This document shows, piece by piece, positions 6,067-9,550 of a stretch of DNA of 9,550 bases. The stretch comes from an uncultured Christensenella sp. GTDB lineage: Bacteria > Bacillota > Clostridia > Christensenellales > UBA3700. The stretch lies in the NCBI GenBank assembly GCA_910584035.1, contig CAJTZR010000074.1:1-9550 (forward strand). Direction: 5' to 3'. The notes beneath the pieces are model-generated. The model ran no database searches, was not told the DNA's origin, and was given only the letters and a program-made list of their open reading frames with translations. Made by a program: the position numbers and the translations under genes. Position 1 is the stretch's first letter. The number at the start of each line of letters is the position of its first letter.

Positions 6067-6723
6067 CTTTGCTTATAAAAAAATTTTATTTAGATAAGTG
6101 TTAGCCTTTTTAACCATTTTACAAATTAATATCATATGTAGTTAAAAAACATATTTAGTAAATAATGCTATGTGCATTAAAACATTTGCAAACTATTTAA
6201 TAAAAGTAATAAGATTGATTTACTATAAACTTATATTATAATATTGAACTACTGGCAAATTAAATTTTTATGCTTTGTTGTTATTATATAGCATAAAGTT
6301 TTTGAGTTAAAAATTATTGAAAGAGTATAATTTATTTTAAATTTAAAGTTTTTAAGTAACATTATTTTTTAAAAAATTAAGTAACTACCAAAAATGTATA
6401 ATTATTATTTTAGAGTGAATATTTTAAAAAATTATGTATTTGTTATCATTTATAGATTGCCTTTGGTTTAGATTTTTTTATAAAAATGTTAGTCATTATT
6501 ACTTTTGAACTTAACGGCTTTATAGACAAAATGAATGGTGAATTAATTAACTGAATTATGATATTATCTAATGTTATGCATTTAATTGTTTTTATGTTTC
6601 TTATAAAAATGCCACAATAAATCATTATATCAAATGCCTGAACCCCTTGTTTGCACTGCAAAATCTAACAAATTCAAAACAAATAAAAATCAAAAAAGTT
6701 ATGAAATATGTTTGACAAATCAC
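6067..6723. other. Long AT-rich spacer between rpmF and the lipoprotein gene
   Basis: About 0.65 kb without a convincing gene on either strand. It holds a possible promoter (TTGATT 6215-6220, 16-base spacer, TATAAT 6237-6242) followed by an 8-bp hairpin TTTATGCT/AGCATAAA (6267-6274 with 6290-6297) ending in GTTTTT. This would make a transcript of about 55 bases if real. The stretch near 6636-6660 has more GC than its surroundings and may be a relic. A minus-strand open frame here (6446-6661) has no ribosome binding site and no recognisable domain. Confidence 0.6.
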
Positions 6724-6761
6724 AACCAAAAAAATATTGACTATTGAAATTTTTTTTGGTT
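6724..6761. repeat. Inverted repeat around the lipoprotein gene promoter
   Basis: AACCAAAAAAA (6724-6734) and TTTTTTTGGTT (6751-6761) are exact 11-base inverted arms. They bracket the -35 element and the right arm touches the -10. This could be an operator for a repressor or a hairpin. The A and T runs raise the chance of coincidence, but the matched AACC/GGTT ends argue for some function. Confidence 0.45.
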
Positions 6762-6766
6762 ATAAT
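6737..6766 (+). promoter_or_regulatory. Sigma-A promoter of the DUF4832-type lipoprotein gene
   Basis: TTGACT (6737-6742), an 18-base spacer and TATAAT (6761-6766). An overlapping alternative is TTGAAA (6744-6749), 16 bases and TATAAT (6766-6771). Either would start transcription near 6773-6778 and give a leader of about 75-80 bases, which contains a direct repeat GCAAATTGA (6788-6796 and 6809-6817, 21 bases apart). Confidence 0.62.
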
Positions 6767-6851
6767 ATAATATTGTTATACATATTAGCAAATTGAGAAA
6801 TATCAAATGCAAATTGATTAAAGTAGTTTTGTTAGATGCTTTGGAGGTATT

Positions 6852-8354
6852 ATGAGATTGAAATCAAAAATATTTTGCGTGGTTATGGTAGTTGCTTTGT
6901 TAATTATCAGCTTAGTTGGTTGTAATTATGAGAGTGTTATTACTTTAACAGATTTGAATCTTGAATACACACCAGATGGCAGTGTCTCACATTTAACTGG
7001 TGATAAGAGTGAGGAACTTTTAAACAATGTTGACAGAGGATTTAGGCTAGAGACATATTATACTTTAGGTAGTGGCAGAGCTTGGCCTATTGATGAGGGT
7101 AGTGATGGCTATCAAATGCTTAATGAGGAAATTGAGTTTTATAAGGAAGATAAGGCTGTTGAAATTCAAGTTTATATATATTTGACTGAATATAGTAAAA
7201 AGCCTCTAGACGATTTGGCTCTTAATCAAATGAAAGAATATTTTGAGTACATACGAAATAAAAATATGAGTATGCTTTTAAGATTTGCTTATGATTATGA
7301 ACAGCCTAGTACTATATCAACTAGTGAAGATATTATGCTAAAACATATTGAGCAAATCAAGCGTTTTAATATTGCAAATGAGAGCTTAATAAAAGACACA
7401 GTTACCGCATATCAGTTTGGAATGATTGGTGCTTGGGGTGAGTGGGGTAGCTCTAATGTTAAGTATAATCAAAAAAAGATTTTAAATGCTTTGATAGACG
7501 CATTCCCAGAGGGGACATACTTCCAAGGCCGATATATGCGTGTAGTAAATCAAACGGATAAAAACAGCCGTTCAGAGTATGTTGGCTATCATAATGACTT
7601 TTTGGTCGGTAGACCTCACCCTTGGAATACTGCTGGCAATAAGTATAATAGTAAAGATTACAAAAAATTCTTTAATAATGCCCCATATAGATTAAATGAC
7701 GGAGAAATGCCTTGGGGCGGTTATACAGACGAGCCAGACGAAATAGTTGACGGAATAAATTTTTTAAAACAAATGCGAGAGCATAGTATGGGAACGCTTA
7801 GCATTAAACACAATTACATAGAACCTAGAAAAGGCAAAGACGATGTCATAAGGAATGAACATAACATTGCAAGGTGGAAAAAAGAGTATGTTACACCTCA
7901 AATATTGATGGATAATAAATTGCCTTATTATGATGCTTGGTTTAAAAACTCAAAAGGTGAAGTGATACAAAGGTCAGTTTATGAGTATTTGCGAGATTAT
8001 TTGGGATATGTTTTAATGCTTGATGATTTTCAAATTGAAAAAGTTGGGGATAATACTGAGATAACTTTTGTAGTAACTAATTATGGATTAGGAACGCCAC
8101 TTACAATTAGGAATATGGAAGTTGTAGTTGGGGATAAAGTTGATGGAAATATTGATTTTAAAAATGTAAAGAATTATTATGTACAAATCTATGACTGCAA
8201 AAAATTGACAACTTATAAGGGACAAAAAATAACTTTGACTATAAAAGGTGATGTTACTAATAAGGCAATAGGTGTCAAATTAAGTCGTGGTAATTACACA
8301 ATTAAAACCGCAAATGATACTGAGTTTATAAATGGTGTAAACTGGATTTATTAA
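6852..8354 (+). CDS. Secreted lipoprotein with DUF4874/DUF4832-like domains
   Basis: A 500-residue protein with a lipoprotein signal: basic MRLKSK, a hydrophobic core (7-22) and lipobox LVGC with Cys24, so it is probably anchored outside the membrane. The next part resembles DUF4874: NNVDRGFRLE (58-67), a segment with QVYIYLTEYS (106-115), LLRFAYDYE (142-150) and FGMIGAWGEWGSS (189-201). These are typical of a TIM-barrel, glycoside-hydrolase-like fold with acidic residues at strand ends. It then continues as DUF4832: QGRYMR (225-230), RPHPWN, PWGGYTDEPDE (287-297), DYLGYVLML (382-390), and a C-terminal beta-rich region (391-500, with VVTNYGLGTPL) resembling an Ig-like module. No substrate or activity is established for these families; a role in carbohydrate binding or cleavage is inference. 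GGAGGT (6843-6848) precedes ATG by only 3 bases. It is a monocistronic unit with its own promoter and terminator, placed between rpmF and plsX, so probably accessory. Confidence 0.78.
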   Translation: MRLKSKIFCVVMVVALLIISLVGCNYESVITLTDLNLEYTPDGSVSHLTGDKSEELLNNVDRGFRLETYYTLGSGRAWPIDEGSDGYQMLNEEIEFYKEDKAVEIQVYIYLTEYSKKPLDDLALNQMKEYFEYIRNKNMSMLLRFAYDYEQPSTISTSEDIMLKHIEQIKRFNIANESLIKDTVTAYQFGMIGAWGEWGSSNVKYNQKKILNALIDAFPEGTYFQGRYMRVVNQTDKNSRSEYVGYHNDFLVGRPHPWNTAGNKYNSKDYKKFFNNAPYRLNDGEMPWGGYTDEPDEIVDGINFLKQMREHSMGTLSIKHNYIEPRKGKDDVIRNEHNIARWKKEYVTPQILMDNKLPYYDAWFKNSKGEVIQRSVYEYLRDYLGYVLMLDDFQIEKVGDNTEITFVVTNYGLGTPLTIRNMEVVVGDKVDGNIDFKNVKNYYVQIYDCKKLTTYKGQKITLTIKGDVTNKAIGVKLSRGNYTIKTANDTEFINGVNWIY

Positions 8355-8376
8355 TAAATATTTTGGTTAAAATCAT

Positions 8377-8394
8377 TCGAAAATCGGTATTAAA
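8377..8394 (+). repeat. 18-base intergenic repeat, copy 2
   Basis: Identical to 3640-3657. This copy lies 22 bases after the lipoprotein stop and 12 bases before its terminator stem, so it would be part of the 3' untranslated region. It lacks the helices seen next to copy 1. Confidence 0.75.
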
Positions 8395-8406
8395 ATAAAA
8401 AAACAT

Positions 8407-8444
8407 AAAATTCGACTGTATTATTTGGTCGAATTTTTCTTTTT
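8407..8444 (+). terminator. Intrinsic terminator after the lipoprotein gene
   Basis: AAAATTCGAC (8407-8416) pairs perfectly with GTCGAATTTT (8428-8437) around an 11-base loop. The right arm leads into T runs at 8434-8438 and 8440-8444. It separates the lipoprotein gene from the DUF421 gene. Confidence 0.88.
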
Positions 8445-8463
8445 ATGACTAATAAATAATCAA

Positions 8464-8493
8464 TTAAAATTTATTAGAAGTTATTTGTATAAT
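8464..8493 (+). promoter_or_regulatory. Possible promoter of the DUF421 gene
   Basis: TATAAT (8488-8493) has only a weak -35 (TTAAAA, 8464-8469, 18-base spacer). The position is right for a gene isolated by an upstream terminator, with a leader of about 35 bases, but the match is poor outside the -10. Confidence 0.35.
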
Positions 8494-8533
8494 TGCCAAA
8501 GAATTGCAAAAATTAAATGTACGGGGGTAGATT

Positions 8534-9235
8534 ATGCAATTTGGTATTGAACCCATTTATTGGGTATTAATTAATTCAGTAGTTTCATTTGCGTTTTTGT
8601 TTATTATCGCAAAAATATTAGGTAAAAAGCAAATCGCACAATTAGAGTTTATAGATTATGCAATTGGTATCTCATTGGGTTCAATTGCTGCGGAAATGGC
8701 AACTAATTCCGAAGTGCCATTTTATCACTTTTTGTTAGCAATGGCAATATTTATGCTGTTTGCTTTGTTAATAGATATTGTAGGCAGAAAGTCAACATTT
8801 TTCAAAAGGCTTATGAAAGGTAAACCAGTAGCTGTTATTTATGACGGAAAGATTGATTATAAGCAATTAAAAAAGAGCAAGATTGATGTAAATGACCTTT
8901 TGTCAATGCTTAGAGAAAAGAATTATTTTGATATTGAAGATGTAGCTTATGCAATTTTTGAAACAAGTGGTCAACTTTCAGTTATGCCAAAAGGTAATCA
9001 AAGACCTCTTGTTGCAGAGGATATGGGTGAGGATAAAGTTAAACAAGCAGAGCTTAGCAATATACTTGTAGTTGATGGTGCGGTATCATATTCTGGCTTG
9101 AATGAAGCAAATAAAAGTATGCAATGGTTGCTTGATAAATTGAAATTTGATGACAAAAAACAATTGGAAAATGTAATTCTTGCAACTTATGATAGCGAAA
9201 GTGATAGTTTAAGTGTGCATACAAAGGACAATTAA
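8534..9235 (+). CDS. YetF/DUF421 family membrane protein
   Basis: A 233-residue membrane protein. N-terminal membrane segments lie at about 9-29, 38-55 and 62-84, with the conserved linker GKKQIAQLEFIDYAIGISLG (30-49). A cytoplasmic DUF421 domain follows: GKPVAVIYDGKID (96-108), then KIDVNDLLSMLREKNYFDIE (116-135), VAYAIFETSGQLSVMPK (137-153) and a charged C-terminal region (165-233). This matches the YetF/YdfS/YkjA type found in several copies in spore formers, where relatives (including the 2Duf proteins) have been tied to spore membrane properties and resistance; no molecular activity is settled. ATG follows an unusual all-G Shine-Dalgarno, GGGGGT (8523-8528), at a 5-base spacing. The gene stands between two terminators as a single unit, between the lipoprotein gene and plsX. 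The family call is firm; a spore role here is inference. Confidence 0.88.
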   Translation: MQFGIEPIYWVLINSVVSFAFLFIIAKILGKKQIAQLEFIDYAIGISLGSIAAEMATNSEVPFYHFLLAMAIFMLFALLIDIVGRKSTFFKRLMKGKPVAVIYDGKIDYKQLKKSKIDVNDLLSMLREKNYFDIEDVAYAIFETSGQLSVMPKGNQRPLVAEDMGEDKVKQAELSNILVVDGAVSYSGLNEANKSMQWLLDKLKFDDKKQLENVILATYDSESDSLSVHTKDN

Positions 9236-9267
9236 TCTAAAATACAAACTTGATTTTTATATAAATG

Positions 9268-9297
9268 ATGCTCAAATGTATAAGTTTGGGCATTTTT
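9268..9297 (+). terminator. Intrinsic terminator after the DUF421 gene
   Basis: ATGCTCAAA (9268-9276) pairs with TTTGGGCAT (9285-9293), with one G-T wobble, around an 8-base loop, followed by TTTT (9294-9297). An outer pair ATACAAA/TTTGTAT may extend it. It lies about 30 bases after the stop codon. Confidence 0.82.
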
Positions 9298-9350
9298 GTA
9301 TGATTTTTATAAATTATTATATATATATTATAAAAGTTTTAAATAAATAA

Positions 9351-9379
9351 TTGAAAAATAATTTTATTTATGTTAAAAT
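9351..9379 (+). promoter_or_regulatory. Extended -10 sigma-A promoter of plsX
   Basis: TTGAAA (9351-9356), a 17-base spacer and TAAAAT (9374-9379), with TGT just upstream giving an extended -10. Transcription would start near 9386, about 34 bases before the ATG. plsX therefore does not depend on the rpmF promoter here. I saw no FapR-type operator around it. Confidence 0.75.
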
Positions 9380-9419
9380 AATTGTGTATATAATAATTCA
9401 GCCTTAAAAAGGAGAGTAT

Positions 9420-9550
9420 ATGAAAATAATTTTAGATGGACAAGGGGGCGACTATTGCCCAGAGCAAGCAGTACTTGGTGCAATTACTGCAGTAACCAAA
9501 CATAGTGAATTGGAAATTCTAATTTGCGGAAACAAAGAGGAAATTCAACC
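9420..9550 (+). CDS. plsX: Phosphate acyltransferase PlsX, 5' part
   Basis: The first 43 codons are visible and the gene runs off the window. PlsX makes acyl-phosphate from acyl-ACP, the first step of phosphatidic acid synthesis in most Gram-positive bacteria, and acts at the inner face of the membrane. The N terminus MKIILDGQGGDYCPEQAVLG matches the family pattern MKIxxDxMGGDxxPEaxxxG, and the continuation ELEILICGNKEEI fits the next beta strand and turn. The second and third residues of the usual DAMGGD are Gly and Gln here, a mild variant. ATG at 9420 follows GGAG (9411-9414) at a 5-base spacing. It fits the rpmF-plsX order despite the intervening genes. Confidence 0.88.
   Translation, partial: MKIILDGQGGDYCPEQAVLGAITAVTKHSELEILICGNKEEIQ

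Noticed and set aside
6446..6661. 71-codon minus-strand open frame in the rpmF-lipoprotein spacer
   Set aside because: TTG start without a ribosome binding site, Ile/Lys-rich composition expected from AT-rich DNA, and no recognisable domain.

Overview
The window is AT-rich chromosomal DNA of a Clostridia-type Firmicute, probably an anaerobic fermenter from a spore-forming lineage. This rests on the gene set and order (YlbJ-family and TmcAL genes beside pta-ackA, then DUF177-rpmF and plsX), strong GGAGG-type ribosome binding sites, near-consensus sigma-A promoters, TTG and GTG starts, and intergenic DNA that is almost all A and T. The standard genetic code fits every gene. Species cannot be named from the sequence.

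Layout. Two genes run leftward: tmcAL (1202-2326), a tRNA-Met wobble acetylation enzyme, then a YlbJ-family membrane protein (158-1120). A leftward promoter at 18-46 serves a gene outside the window. Rightward come pta (2498-3493) and ackA (3700-4893), the acetyl-CoA to acetate and ATP pathway, which diverge from tmcAL across a 171-base region. A consensus promoter at 5253-5281 then drives a DUF177 (YceD) gene and rpmF (ribosomal protein L32), closed by a strong terminator at 6036-6066. After about 0.8 kb of AT-rich spacer comes a DUF4874/DUF4832-like lipoprotein gene (6852-8354) with its own promoter and terminator, then a YetF/DUF421-type membrane protein gene (8534-9235) with a terminator. 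The window ends inside plsX (from 9420), which has its own extended -10 promoter.

How the genes relate. The core is housekeeping: energy metabolism (pta, ackA), translation (tmcAL, DUF177, rpmF) and phospholipid synthesis (plsX). TmcAL uses acetate and ATP, the products of the divergent pta-ackA pair. The common bacterial rpmF-plsX adjacency is broken here by about 3.4 kb holding the lipoprotein and DUF421 genes as independent units, which look like accessory insertions.

The least explained signals are non-coding. The 206-base pta-ackA gap has a locally GC-richer patch that folds on paper into a closed multibranched structure with a competing 10-bp hairpin, a riboswitch-like arrangement I cannot match to a known family. 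The ackA-DUF177 gap has an extended -10 promoter followed by a segment closed by an 11-bp inverted repeat about 200 bases across, possibly a small RNA. An exact 18-base sequence is shared between the pta-ackA gap and the 3' side of the lipoprotein gene. No CRISPR array, insertion sequence, tRNA or rRNA was seen. All folds and promoters come from reading by eye, not computation.
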